Assembly (NCBI RefSeq): GCF_006874425.1
Contig: NZ_VIJZ01000017.1
Location: 1 to 63,907 of the forward strand
Reading direction: 5' to 3'
DNA from: Paenibacillus ottowii
GTDB lineage: Bacteria; Bacillota; Bacilli; Paenibacillales; Paenibacillaceae
Length of the DNA stretch: 63,907 nt
The notes beneath the pieces were generated by a model. The model was not told where the DNA came from. It was given only the letters and a program-made list of their open reading frames with translations, and ran no database searches. Below are positions 25,603-34,529 of the stretch, piece by piece. Position numbers and translations under genes: made by a program. The stretch's first letter is position 1. Each line of letters begins with the position of its first letter.

Positions 25603-26652
25603 ATGATGAACGCGACAGCAAAGCTTGTTGAGATGATGGGTTCAGGCAGGAAACTGGACGCCAGCATTATTTCTGCCTATGCGAATGTAGTTGCCCAATA
25701 CGGAACCGTGGAGGATGCTTGGAAGTTATATTGGCTTTTTGTAGAAGACCCTGATCACTATGTCAGGGGTTTGTTACTTGGGCCGATCATGAGATGCGGA
25801 GATGTTGCTCTGGCTCAGGATATGTACGAGCGTTACGTTCGAAATCAGGCATCACCGGAACATATACCTGATGGTGTGCTGCATGTGTTAGGTTATTTAG
25901 GTTATGTGGAAGCTGCGGCTGACCTCGCCGCATGGGTGAACGGACCATATGGAGCAGCATCTGTAGATGCTTGTTTGGGACTCGTACATCTTCCATGCGA
26001 ATCGTTCCGTGAACGTCTGGTGACTGAATTGGAACAAGCAGTAGATCAGCATTTATTTAATGAGTACTTGCCTCTACTAAGCTTTAAATGCACTACTGAG
26101 GATATGGTCCCGCGATTGGTGCATTGGGGAGAACGACATGCTTCCGTAGACTGTAATGCGGGAATTATTGCTGGAATTGCACTGTATGGAGAAAAGCAGA
26201 GGGACACGATTCGATCTATATTGTGGAATCCGCTCTGGGAGGCTCAGGGAACGGCTACGGGAAGTTGTGTGTGGTCTTATTTTGCGATGCAGCATGTAGG
26301 GCTGACCTTTAGCGAGCTTATTCAGGATATAAAAAGCTACGATGTATCCAAAGCAGGTGTACAGGCCTTGGAGTATCGGTTGGAAGTGTTGTATGAAATG
26401 TTGGAACTAAAGCTTAGCTATAGAGCTCGACCGATCCGATTTGCTCGTTGTAACGAGGAATCATTCGTTCAGCTCTATGGCGATTTGTTTAGCTGGTCTA
26501 CGGAGCATAAGGATGACTCTATGATAGGCTGGATGAACGAACGTTTGGGATATAAGCACCGGCTGCTGGAACAGTATGATGAGCTCAGGAAACGGATCGA
26601 AATTAAAATGGTGCATGAAATAGAGCTGGAGCATGTCCGAACGGGAAATTAA
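25603..26652 (+). CDS. hypothetical protein, helical repeat-like (349 aa)
   Basis: I recognise no named family. The protein is soluble and mainly helical, with repeated short amphipathic helices (for example VEDAWKLYWLFVEDPDHYVRGLLLGPIMRCGDVALAQDMYERYV) suggesting a HEAT- or TPR-like solenoid. It has no signal peptide and no catalytic motif. The ATG pair at 25603 follows AAGGGGAGA. It has no obvious operon partner. Confidence 0.75.
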   Translation: MMNATAKLVEMMGSGRKLDASIISAYANVVAQYGTVEDAWKLYWLFVEDPDHYVRGLLLGPIMRCGDVALAQDMYERYVRNQASPEHIPDGVLHVLGYLGYVEAAADLAAWVNGPYGAASVDACLGLVHLPCESFRERLVTELEQAVDQHLFNEYLPLLSFKCTTEDMVPRLVHWGERHASVDCNAGIIAGIALYGEKQRDTIRSILWNPLWEAQGTATGSCVWSYFAMQHVGLTFSELIQDIKSYDVSKAGVQALEYRLEVLYEMLELKLSYRARPIRFARCNEESFVQLYGDLFSWSTEHKDDSMIGWMNERLGYKHRLLEQYDELRKRIEIKMVHEIELEHVRTGN

Positions 26653-26786
26653 TCGGGCTGGGATATGAAGGGATTTGACATAAAAGGACGGAATAGCAAG
26701 TTTGGCGACGATCTAGGGATTCGCCCAGTCCACGGGCTGATGTCCCGCATAGGATACATCAGCCTAGAACACAAGGAGTGAAACAC

Positions 26787-27251
26787 ATGTCTTTACAGCC
26801 ACAAGTTCCTTTCGGAACGCAACCGGGTACTCCGGGTCCATTCACGCCGTCAGGTCCTTCATTTCCACAATTCCCCGATATGCAGGATCCATTCTCGTCT
26901 CCAGTAGGTCCGCCACCAGGCCCAGGATCATTTTCGCCACAGCCATTCTCACCGCCGCCACAGGGGCCGTTAGGTCCGCAAGGCGGGCAGCAAGCTCAAG
27001 CACCCACTTCCCCACCACCATCATTTACGCCACCAAAGCCGCTAGTTTCTACATTTGCAGTTGACCCTGGAGCCATGTTTGGTTGCCTGTACCGCAATAC
27101 GTTTGTATGGCTAACGAACGGAGAGCGCTTCTGGATGTACCCCGTATTTATAGGCAGAACATCCGTAGCGGGTTTCCGATGGAGTGGACGTTTTTGGTTT
27201 TATTATGGTGTAGACACTAACCGTATTGAATCGTTTAGTTGTTTTTGGTAA
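26787..27251 (+). CDS. proline/glycine-rich protein with aromatic C-terminal domain (154 aa)
   Basis: About residues 1-90 are low complexity: Pro, Gly, Phe and Ser repeats such as PFTPSGPSFP and GPPPGPGSF. Residues ~95-154 form a compact aromatic domain (MFGCLYRNTFVWLTNGERFWMYP, GFRWSGRFWFYYGVD) ending in SCFW. This shape, a Pro-rich spacer plus a small folded cap, suits a surface, coat or matrix protein. The ATG lies 7 nt after AAGGAG. CATAGGATA at 26748 resembles the -10 of mother-cell sigma factors (CATANNNTA), but no matching -35 sits at the right distance. Function unknown. Confidence 0.75.
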   Translation: MSLQPQVPFGTQPGTPGPFTPSGPSFPQFPDMQDPFSSPVGPPPGPGSFSPQPFSPPPQGPLGPQGGQQAQAPTSPPPSFTPPKPLVSTFAVDPGAMFGCLYRNTFVWLTNGERFWMYPVFIGRTSVAGFRWSGRFWFYYGVDTNRIESFSCFW

Positions 27252-27349
27252 TAGCGCAGCTTTAGGGAAGAACGGGGCTTAACTGGGTGATGGCTGATAG
27301 CACTGACAAAAGAGCTAGAATGGGCGAATGAGATAAGTGAAATAAAGAT

Positions 27350-27396
27350 AAAAAGACTGGGAGAACGCTCATGGCGTTTCCCCAGTCTTTTTTTGC
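27350..27396. terminator. bidirectional terminator before pbpG end
   Basis: AAAAGACTGGG pairs with CCCAGTCTTTT with a second inner stem (AACGC/GCGTT), flanked by A and T runs. It lies between the convergent Pro-rich gene and pbpG. Confidence 0.9.
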
Positions 27397-27398
27397 TA

Positions 27399-29456
27399 TT
27401 ACTCCAGCCACCATCGTTTAAAATTGCCCCACCACGATTTTTTTTCGGCCTGTCGCTCCGCTTGATCGGTAGGTGCCGCTGCGGGTGGATTATTCTGCCC
27501 CGATAGGGTCTCCTTCGGCTCGGTACCGCTGACGAAAACCTCCAGCCGCTTATTGGGGCTGTCCGGGGCAGCCAGCTTGCCGCTGTCCGGGTCAATATAG
27601 GCGCTGACTACGCCGTCAGGGATTGGAAAGATTTTGGGCGGCACATTCTCCAGTGCTTTTTCCGTATATTGTGCGAAAATCGGTGCCGCCCGCCGGGCAT
27701 CCTGCGTGCTGATGTCCTTGCCTTTGTCATATCCGACCCAAACAGCGGTGGATAGTTCGGGGGTAAAGCCGACCATCCACGCGTCCGTATTGGTCGTGCC
27801 GCTTTTGCCGGCAACCGGGCGCTTGATCAGCTTCGCGACCCGGTTGCCAGTGCCGCCTTCCTCGAACACGCCTTCCATGAGGCGTGTGAGGACATAGGCG
27901 GAGGCGGGCTTCACCACCTGTACGGGCGCGGCCTGCGGGGCTTCGTACAGCGATCGTCCGGCCGCATCGGTGATGCGCAGCACCGCCACCGGAGCCACCT
28001 TTTGCCCGCCACTGCTGATGACCGAGAAGGCCGAGGCCATCTCGAAAGGGCTGACGGGCGATACGCCCAGCGCTAGCGAAGGCACGGGCTTGAGCTCGCT
28101 CGTAATGCCCATTTTGCTAGCGAGGTCCATGACCTTGTCCGCTCCCACCTGTAGAATGGTGCTAACGGCATAAATATTATCAGACGCCGCAATGGCGCGC
28201 CGCAGATCTATTTCGCCCAAATATTTGTCTCCAAAATTTTTGGGCTTATAAGTTTTGCGGTTGTTGTCATAGTGGAACAACGTCGGCCGGCTTTCGAATT
28301 TGGACGTACTCGTCAATTGGCCGGAATCCAGCGCGCTGAGATACATAATCGGCTTGAAAGAGGAGCCTGGCTGCCGGGTTGTGGCCAGTGCATGGTTGTA
28401 TTGATTCCCGACATAGTTCGTTCCGCCGACCATGGCCTTGACATGCCCGTTCCGTGGGTCCATGGAGATTAGTGCAGTTTCCAGTCCGTTGCTATTCTTC
28501 ATGCCCTCATGGACAGCCGCCTCGGCTGCCTGCTGCATGTGCATGTCCAGCGTCGTATAAATGCTCAGCCCGCCATGCTCAAGCATCGCTTCGCTAATCC
28601 CAAATTGATGAGTCACTAGCTGGCGAACGTAATCGCGGAACCAGGGAGCAGCCTCCACTGTCCGACGCTGGCTTTCGGGCCGCAGAGCCAGTATCTCATC
28701 ATAGGCCTTGGTGGCTTCAGCAGGTGTGATTCTGCCGATGAGCGCCATGGAGTCCAGTACAATTTTCTGCCGATCCTTTGCGTTTTTCATATGATTATAT
28801 GGTGAATAGTAGGTCGGTCCTTTCGGAATACCTGCCAATAGGGCACTTTCGGCCAAATCCAGATCCTTTGCGGATTTACCAAAATACATTTGCGAAGCCG
28901 CTTCAATGCCGTAGGCGCCATGACCATAGTAAATTTCATTCAAATACATTTGCAGCAGCTCATTCTTGGAATACTTCATTTCAAGCTGTGCGGTATAGAT
29001 GGCCTCTTTGGCCTTGCGCGTCCACGTTTTCTCGTGAGACAAGTAGAGATTGCGTGCAAGTTGCTGAGTCAGCGTGCTCGCCCCTTGTGACATATCCCAG
29101 CGGGTCAGATTAACAATTATCGCCCGGCCCAATCCTTTGAAATCAAAGCCAAAATGATCGTAAAATTTCCGGTCTTCCACGGCCAGTGTAGCTGCTATTA
29201 AATTGGGCGAAATGTGATCCAACTGGACAGGGATAGACTCCTTGCCTCCGGCAGAGAAGGTGGCAATGACTTGCCCCTGACTATCGAGCAGACGTGAATT
29301 TCGATCCGTATCGGCGAGCGGAAGGCTGGTTGTGTACAAATAGGCGAGCAGAATGCAGGCGGCGATGACCGTCAGAATCGTGAGAGACATCAGTCCTTGC
29401 AAGCATCGAATCCAAAGCGGTTTACGCTTGGAGGATCGCCCGGTAGTATCGGTCAT
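27399..29456 (-). CDS. pbpG: class A penicillin-binding protein (transglycosylase/transpeptidase)
   Basis: This bifunctional peptidoglycan synthase has 685 aa. It has a cytoplasmic basic N-terminus, one membrane helix (about 20-42), and a GT51 transglycosylase domain (about 65-240) with catalytic Glu94 in EDRKFYDHFG and the QGASTLTQQLARN motif. The transpeptidase domain carries SSFK (Ser365, Lys368), SDN and KSGT, followed by a short Pro/Ala-rich tail. I use ATG 29456 (29459 also possible), 7 nt after AAGGAGG. Its place between ywhD and speE matches B. subtilis pbpG, which is expressed in the forespore. The 3' half looks more GC-rich than nearby genes. Confidence 0.93.
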   Translation of the reverse strand: MTDTTGRSSKRKPLWIRCLQGLMSLTILTVIAACILLAYLYTTSLPLADTDRNSRLLDSQGQVIATFSAGGKESIPVQLDHISPNLIAATLAVEDRKFYDHFGFDFKGLGRAIIVNLTRWDMSQGASTLTQQLARNLYLSHEKTWTRKAKEAIYTAQLEMKYSKNELLQMYLNEIYYGHGAYGIEAASQMYFGKSAKDLDLAESALLAGIPKGPTYYSPYNHMKNAKDRQKIVLDSMALIGRITPAEATKAYDEILALRPESQRRTVEAAPWFRDYVRQLVTHQFGISEAMLEHGGLSIYTTLDMHMQQAAEAAVHEGMKNSNGLETALISMDPRNGHVKAMVGGTNYVGNQYNHALATTRQPGSSFKPIMYLSALDSGQLTSTSKFESRPTLFHYDNNRKTYKPKNFGDKYLGEIDLRRAIAASDNIYAVSTILQVGADKVMDLASKMGITSELKPVPSLALGVSPVSPFEMASAFSVISSGGQKVAPVAVLRITDAAGRSLYEAPQAAPVQVVKPASAYVLTRLMEGVFEEGGTGNRVAKLIKRPVAGKSGTTNTDAWMVGFTPELSTAVWVGYDKGKDISTQDARRAAPIFAQYTEKALENVPPKIFPIPDGVVSAYIDPDSGKLAAPDSPNKRLEVFVSGTEPKETLSGQNNPPAAAPTDQAERQAEKKSWWGNFKRWWLE

Positions 29457-29598
29457 CATGCCACCTCCTTCCATAGTTGATGTTCTCAGTATAGTCAATC
29501 CGAAAGCGTATATTCATTAGATTCGCATACGTATCCATTTTAAACAAGATTAAGCCTTTAAAATGCTTTTGCAGTCCATTCGGGTATTATTTATAATG

Positions 29599-29624
29599 GA
29601 CGGATTGTCAAGCTAAGTGCGACA
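29599..29624. repeat. IS30 left inverted repeat
   Basis: This 26-bp tip matches the complement of 30653-30678 at 21 positions. The transposase stop codon (29608-29610) lies inside it. Confidence 0.85.
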
Positions 29625-30564
29625 GTTTCTCTGAAAAGGATTCGTGAGCGGTTCTCCAACCCAAGCATTTTCGTGGTCTATGGTTGATCAAGCGCAGAGC
29701 AGTCTCCAAGGCTTCATCCGTGATTTGCGCAAAATCTGTCCCCTTGGGAAAAAACTCTCGCAAGAGGCCATTGGCATTCTCATTCGAGCCGCGTTGCCAG
29801 GAAGAATACGGATCTGCGAAATATACCTGTAGGCCATGAGCTTCTTCCAGGCTGGCGTAACAGGCGAATTCCTTGCCACGATCTGCAGTAGCGGTTTGAA
29901 ATGCACCGTCAGGGTACTGCGAGGCTACTACACCAAAAGCAATTTCCATGGACAAAGCTGTACGGTCAGGCATGGGAACGGCGGTGTACAGTCGGGTCTT
30001 GCGTTCGATGAATGTAGCTACGCAGCCCTTGCTTTTCCCACGGCCCGAGACGACCGTATCGAGTTCCCAATGACCGAAGGTTTTCCGGGAACGAACCTCT
30101 TTCGGACGCTGAGAGATGGTCTTACCCACAGCGAACTTGCCGCGTGTCTCTACAGGCTTCTGCCGTTTACCTTTGTGGCGTAGGACGGCAAGCACTCCTT
30201 TCACCAAACGGCCTGTATATAGCCAGCGATAGATGGTTTTAAAGCAGACCACAGGGTGTCCCTCTTGACGGAGTCGTTCTACGATCTGCTCGGGAGACCA
30301 CGTGGCATGAAGCTTTTCTTCAATAAGGACCGACTGCTGTGGTGTCCATTTTCCGGCTGGGACGGAGGACTTACGTCGCTGGACATAGCTCTCCTGAGAT
30401 CGCTCGGCACAATAGGGCTTCTGCGTTTCATTTCGACGGAGTTCTCGGCAAATGGTGGCATGATGCCTGCCCAATTCACTGGCAATGGCTCGAGCACTTT
30501 TCCCCTGCTGGTGGAGGATTTCTAGCTTGCTGCGCTCGATTATGCTAAGATGTGTGTAGCTCAT
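29608..30564 (-). CDS. IS30 family transposase
   Basis: This 318-aa transposase has an N-terminal helix-turn-helix (LSIIERSKLEILHQQGKSARAIASELGRH) for tip binding and a C-terminal DDE integrase core: first Asp in GHWELDTVVS, second in TADRGKEF, and the Glu in SNENANGLLREFFPKG. The frame is intact, full length for the family and begins 8 nt after CAAGGAGA. The element looks recent and potentially active. Confidence 0.96.
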   Translation of the reverse strand: MSYTHLSIIERSKLEILHQQGKSARAIASELGRHHATICRELRRNETQKPYCAERSQESYVQRRKSSVPAGKWTPQQSVLIEEKLHATWSPEQIVERLRQEGHPVVCFKTIYRWLYTGRLVKGVLAVLRHKGKRQKPVETRGKFAVGKTISQRPKEVRSRKTFGHWELDTVVSGRGKSKGCVATFIERKTRLYTAVPMPDRTALSMEIAFGVVASQYPDGAFQTATADRGKEFACYASLEEAHGLQVYFADPYSSWQRGSNENANGLLREFFPKGTDFAQITDEALETALRLINHRPRKCLGWRTAHESFSEKLSHLA

Positions 30565-30652
30565 GGTGGATTCTCCTTGTGTGAATGTGGTGTAGGAACC
30601 TTCATTCTACACGAATCCGGCCATGGGCCATTTTTTATTTATTTCCCGTAGG

Positions 30653-30678
30653 TGTCGCACTTCATATTACAATCCGTC
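30653..30678. repeat. IS30 right inverted repeat
   Basis: This is the mate of 29599-29624. The adjacent AATG repeats the sequence just outside the left tip. Confidence 0.85.
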
Positions 30679-30708
30679 AATGCAAAAAGTGTGAAATTCA
30701 AGTGTGTT

Positions 30709-30717
30709 TGGTACAAT
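30709..30717 (+). promoter_or_regulatory. speE promoter (extended -10)
   Basis: TGGTACAAT fits an extended -10 (TGN plus TACAAT). It lies 31 bp inside the chromosome side of the IS tip, so the insertion spared it, although any upstream element has been displaced. The -35 region (GTGTGA) is poor. Confidence 0.5.
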
Positions 30718-30822
30718 AAAAATAGCAAACTCGGCGTTTGTGTGTTGCAGTTATAAGGAAAGTCCATGTTTATGCTACCGAATTGCCGGACACATACTTT
30801 GATCAGAAAGAAGGTTGGAAGG

Positions 30823-31650
30823 ATGGACTTGTGGTTTACGGAGAAGCAGACTCCCTCTTTCGGTATTACAGCAAAAATCAAACAAACCTATGTCTCTGAG
30901 AAAACAGATTTTCAGGATCTGGCAATGATCGAGACAGAGGAATTCGGCAATATGCTTGTTCTGGATGGCATGGTGATGACAACGGTTAAAGACGAATTTG
31001 TATATCACGAAATGGTAGCGCATCCGGCGCTGAATACACATCCGAATCCGAAAAAGGTTTTGGTTGTAGGCGGCGGCGATGGCGGCGTTATCCGTGAGGT
31101 CATCAAGCATCCTGAAGTGGAAAAAGCCATATTGGTTGAGATTGACGGTAAAGTCATTGAATATTCTAAAAAATATTTGCCTGAAATTGCGGGGAAGTTG
31201 GACGAGCCGAATGTGGAAGTGCTGGTCAATGACGGTTATATGCATATTATCGAGCACAAAAATGAATACGATGTGATTATGGTCGATTCAACAGAGCCGG
31301 TTGGTCCAGCAGCGCCGCTATTCGAACGCGGGTTCTACCAAGGTATTTTTGAGGCGCTGAAGGAAGACGGCATTTTCGTGGCGCAGACGGATAATCCTTG
31401 GTTCAAGGCTGACCTGATTCAAAAGGTCAACAAAGATGTAAAAGAGATTTTCCCGATTGTACGTGTGTACGGTGCAAACATTCCAACCTATCCGAGTGGT
31501 CTTTGGACATTCACACTGGGCAGTAAGAAATATGACCCGCTTGAAGTGGACGAGACTCAAATTCCGGAAATGGACACCCGTTATTACAGTCCGCGCCTGC
31601 ACAAAGCGGCGTTTGTACTGCCTAAATTTGTAGAAGATTTAACGAAGTAA
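30823..31650 (+). CDS. speE: spermidine synthase (polyamine aminopropyltransferase)
   Basis: It transfers the aminopropyl group from decarboxylated S-adenosylmethionine to putrescine. The 275-aa protein has the N-terminal beta domain (WFTEKQTPSFGI) and the Rossmann-like core with VVGGGDGGVIRE, the acidic VEIDGKVIEYSKKYLP, and MVDSTEPVGPA. I use ATG 30823, 7 nt after AAGGT, which restores the B. subtilis-like N-terminus; the open frame starts 19 codons earlier. Unlike B. subtilis, no speB follows. A terminator and an MFS gene do. Confidence 0.95.
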   Translation: MDLWFTEKQTPSFGITAKIKQTYVSEKTDFQDLAMIETEEFGNMLVLDGMVMTTVKDEFVYHEMVAHPALNTHPNPKKVLVVGGGDGGVIREVIKHPEVEKAILVEIDGKVIEYSKKYLPEIAGKLDEPNVEVLVNDGYMHIIEHKNEYDVIMVDSTEPVGPAAPLFERGFYQGIFEALKEDGIFVAQTDNPWFKADLIQKVNKDVKEIFPIVRVYGANIPTYPSGLWTFTLGSKKYDPLEVDETQIPEMDTRYYSPRLHKAAFVLPKFVEDLTK

Positions 31651-31660
31651 ACATTTTAAG

Positions 31661-31721
31661 AAGCGTCTTAGTGATCTTTATGCCCAGTACAGGGCGAAAA
31701 GAGCGCTATAGACGCTTTTTT
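31661..31721 (+). terminator. speE terminator
   Basis: AAGCGTCT pairs with AGACGCTT across a loop holding a GCCC/GGGC inner stem and is followed by a T run. Confidence 0.7.
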
Positions 31722-31915
31722 GTATGAAACCAGAGTGTATTAGGCATGAACATATAGTGGACACTGAATTTCCTTTTAAGATAAAAGAAGGAAATTTAAG
31801 GGTGTATGTAGAACATACAAAAAACCAGACATTAAACAGATTTGTACTATCGACAGGGGAGGTTTGGTTATGGAAATTCATAAATTGGCAATGTACCAAA
31901 GAGGAGGAGACTTTT

Positions 31916-33208
31916 TTGATCAGACGCTCTTTTTATTACCTATGGGGATCTCAGACGATCTCTAACGCAGCAGATATTATCTATATGTTGAGTGTGGTGG
32001 TGTTGGTATTCAGTGCAAGTAATTCCTTAATGACGACCATTTTAATTCCGTTGTTCCGATTGTCGGCTCAAGTGGTTAGTGGGCTTGTAGCACCGATCGT
32101 GCTCGGTCGATTTCGGCTGACGCAGGTTCTGCTATTTTCCCAGTTTGGGCAGTTTGTCATTTTTACACTGCTGCTGCTTTATTTATGGATTGTACCTGAG
32201 CAAAGGTCGTTTCTGTTTATTTTTGTGATGGTATTTGGCATGTCTTTTTTGGATGGATGGACCAATCCTGCGCGTAATGCGCTTGTACCCCGTTTGGCTA
32301 CTGGCGAGGGACTCATGCGAGCTAACGGTATGGTAGCGGTCAGTGATCAGGTGGTCAAGTGTGCAGGCTGGGCGTTGAGTGGAATGATTGTCGCTTGGCT
32401 GGGTTCCTTGAACACGCTTGTAATCGCATCCTGTTGTTATCTCGTGGCTGTAACTGTCACGTCCTTCATTCGTGATCCGCTGGATCCAAAGGAATTAAAC
32501 TCCGCATCTTCAAAGTCCTCAGCAGATGTAATAGAACCCGCAAAGGAAAAGGAGAAAGACTCCCAATGGAAAGAGCTTGGGGAAGGATGGAAAATTATCT
32601 GGCATAACCGTCGTATTCGTTCTCTGATGATTGTCGATAGCGTGGATAGTATTGGGGGAGTCTCCTGGCTTGGCGTATTTATTTTGGCGTACGTTAGTCA
32701 AGTACTGCATCGGGATGCGAGCTGGTGGGGCTTTATGAATGCATCCTTTTTCTCCGGTACCATTTTGGGTGGATTGATTGTGGTTGGCTTGGTCAAACGA
32801 TTGCAAAAGAACAGCTTTTTGTACATGCTTGGGGCATTGCTGGTATATGTTCTGATTACCATTGTATTTGCGCTGAATACCATTCCCGTGGCTGCGCTTA
32901 TTCTTTTTGCTGTGTCAGGTTTACCTGTTCAAATGGCAGGTATTATTCGCCGCACCTTGCTGCAAACCAGTGCACCGGCAGCCCAGCTGCCCAAAGTAAT
33001 GGCAGGAATTGATGTGCTTACCAATCTCGCTTTTGGTCTGGCTTTATTATTTATGGGCTGGTATGCTGACCGATTTGGTATGGTGCAGGTGTATTTGCTG
33101 GCTGCGGCTATGACTACCATTGCTGTTCTGATCGGCTGGTGGTATCGACGTGACTTTCAGGAAGACGAACCTATTGATCATCCAACCGCTACGGGAGCAG
33201 GAATTTAA
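31916..33208 (+). CDS. MFS transporter
   Basis: This 430-aa polytopic membrane protein of the major facilitator superfamily has about 12 predicted helices and a long hydrophilic central loop (about 195-225, rich in Lys, Glu and Ser). The N-terminus SFYYLWGSQTISNAADIIYMLS and the loop after helix 2 (RLSAQVVSGLVAP) resemble the MFS_3/enterobactin exporter-like branch, but the substrate cannot be named. The start is TTG 31916, 7 nt after GAGGAGGAG; the open frame extends upstream to 31724 through non-conserved sequence that also contains the leader. Confidence 0.88.
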   Translation: MIRRSFYYLWGSQTISNAADIIYMLSVVVLVFSASNSLMTTILIPLFRLSAQVVSGLVAPIVLGRFRLTQVLLFSQFGQFVIFTLLLLYLWIVPEQRSFLFIFVMVFGMSFLDGWTNPARNALVPRLATGEGLMRANGMVAVSDQVVKCAGWALSGMIVAWLGSLNTLVIASCCYLVAVTVTSFIRDPLDPKELNSASSKSSADVIEPAKEKEKDSQWKELGEGWKIIWHNRRIRSLMIVDSVDSIGGVSWLGVFILAYVSQVLHRDASWWGFMNASFFSGTILGGLIVVGLVKRLQKNSFLYMLGALLVYVLITIVFALNTIPVAALILFAVSGLPVQMAGIIRRTLLQTSAPAAQLPKVMAGIDVLTNLAFGLALLFMGWYADRFGMVQVYLLAAAMTTIAVLIGWWYRRDFQEDEPIDHPTATGAGI

Positions 33209-33323
33209 GATTGGTGTTCTCGTTAGGCATGATATCATTCATTGGATGACTACATAATTAAATGCAGGTTTAAAATCGACTGTGACGATTGGGGAGAAAG
33301 TCTGCCATTTTCGTTCAATTTAC

Positions 33324-33364
33324 AGGAACACCACTGGAATACGTTGACGGTGGTGTTCCTTTTA
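33324..33364. terminator. terminator between convergent MFS and LOG genes
   Basis: AGGAACACCA pairs with TGGTGTTCCT and is followed by TTTT. Confidence 0.82.
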
Positions 33365-33409
33365 AAATTATATAGTACGTCTGCTGATCGGGATGCGCCA
33401 TTCCTAATG

Positions 33410-33991
33410 TCAGACCCGTTTGCTCGTAAGATATGTTTTGACGGAAGGAGGAGTATAATTAGTGAATTTATGTAGGATTCCTTGTGGAGTCGTATCCGTA
33501 ATTACCATCGAACGATATTTTTCCTGCATAAATTGTTCCGCGGCCATACGATCAAACAAGGAAATAAGATGATCGTAATAATGGTTAATATTTAAAAGCC
33601 CACATGGCTTTTCATGCAAGCCTAATTGCGCCCATGTGAAAATTTCAAAATATTCCTCCATCGTACCTGGACCACCTGGTAAAGCAATGAAACCGTCCGC
33701 AATCTCTGCCATTTTAGATTTGCGTTCGTGCATGGAATCAACAATGATTAATTCGCTCAGGCCATTATGTGCAATTTCACGGCTTTGCAAAAAGTAAGGG
33801 AGCACACCAATGACGCGACCTCCTGCATGAAGTGCTGCGTCAGCCACTGCACCCATTAGACCCACATTTGCTCCTCCATAAACCAGGCTTATTTCCTGTT
33901 CGGCAAGTGCCTTGCCTAGAGCAACAGCATGCTCTCGATAAACCTCAGACGCTCCATTACTGGAACCGCAAAAAACAGCGATACTTTTCAT
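33410..33991 (-). CDS. LOG family protein (TIGR00730-like)
   Basis: This 193-aa protein has the Rossmann-like lysine-decarboxylase-like fold of the LOG family, which in characterised members hydrolyses nucleoside 5'-monophosphates to a free base and ribose 5-phosphate. The signature PGGPGTMEEYFEIFTWAQLG and the upstream SMHERKSKM are intact. It resembles B. subtilis YvdD. The ATG follows AAGGAGA. It begins 12 nt after the MazG-like gene, so the two form an operon of nucleotide-cleaning enzymes. Confidence 0.92.
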   Translation of the reverse strand: MKSIAVFCGSSNGASEVYREHAVALGKALAEQEISLVYGGANVGLMGAVADAALHAGGRVIGVLPYFLQSREIAHNGLSELIIVDSMHERKSKMAEIADGFIALPGGPGTMEEYFEIFTWAQLGLHEKPCGLLNINHYYDHLISLFDRMAAEQFMQEKYRSMVITDTTPQGILHKFTNYTPPSVKTYLTSKRV

Positions 33992-34003
33992 ATGAGATTC
34001 TCC

Positions 34004-34318
34004 TTATGTATATCTTTTTGCAAGTTTTTGCTGGTGTGTTTGAAATATATCCTCCAAGGTGATGTCATACTTGTTGGCGATCACGATGAGATTACCCAGT
34101 ACGTCTCCAAGTTCTTCGGTTAAATGTTCCTTGTTCTCCTCGAATGAACCGTCGATCTCATCTGGCCGGTCTCTGCCAATTTCCAGGGCGCGAATAGCTC
34201 TCGCAACCTCCCCCGTTTCCTCTGCCAGGAAACCGATTCGGACAAAGATATCCAAGTCTGACCAGTTTCTATCCTGATAATATTGCTTTACCCACTTTTG
34301 AAATTCATTAATGTCCAT
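34004..34318 (-). CDS. MazG-like nucleotide pyrophosphohydrolase
   Basis: The 104-aa single-domain protein has the all-alpha NTP pyrophosphohydrolase motifs EETGEVARAI and EELGDVLGNL, which bind magnesium. Such small enzymes remove aberrant nucleoside triphosphates. ATG 34318 is chosen because GGGAGG lies 8 nt upstream, and a 10-codon extension lacks a site. It is the first gene of a two-gene operon with the LOG protein. Confidence 0.9.
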   Translation of the reverse strand: MDINEFQKWVKQYYQDRNWSDLDIFVRIGFLAEETGEVARAIRALEIGRDRPDEIDGSFEENKEHLTEELGDVLGNLIVIANKYDITLEDIFQTHQQKLAKRYT

Positions 34319-34448
34319 ATTCAGCCTCCCAACTGCAACTCCATGCATAAATGTTGGCTACTCACAAAACCATAAGGTTTAGATGGTATAGAAACATTTG
34401 TTCGTGTTTTTATTATATAATATAAGGTGGGATTTATCAAAGAAAAAT

Positions 34449-34486
34449 AAAAAAGCCAATTGCTTAAAAAGCAATTGGCTTTTTTA
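34449..34486. terminator. terminator after the ABC exporter operon
   Basis: AAAAAAGCCAATTGC pairs perfectly with GCAATTGGCTTTTTT. It ends the exporter operon on the minus strand, 40 nt after its stop codon. Confidence 0.92.
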
Positions 34487-34529
34487 AAGACGTTGAGCTT
34501 ATTGATGTGACCGTATCTGCTCAGCCTTT

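Larger units (their letters stand above)
29599..30678 (-). mobile_element. complete IS30-family insertion sequence (1080 bp)
   Basis: The element carries one intact IS30-type transposase and imperfect 26-bp terminal inverted repeats that agree at 21 of 26 positions (GACGGATTGT at both outer tips, AAGTGCGACA at both inner ends). The 4-bp direct repeat AATG at 29595-29598 and 30679-30682 is consistent with a target duplication. It sits in the gap between divergent pbpG and speE. Confidence 0.9.

Noticed and set aside
26732..26756. A full sigma-K or sigma-E promoter before the Pro-rich gene
   Set aside because: Only the -10 CATAGGATA fits. The nearest AC lies 14 bp away rather than 16-17, so I report it only as a hint.
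27500..28200. GC-rich stretch in pbpG as a sign of gene transfer
   Set aside because: The domain order and neighbourhood are those of the native pbpG, and composition by eye is not enough to claim transfer.
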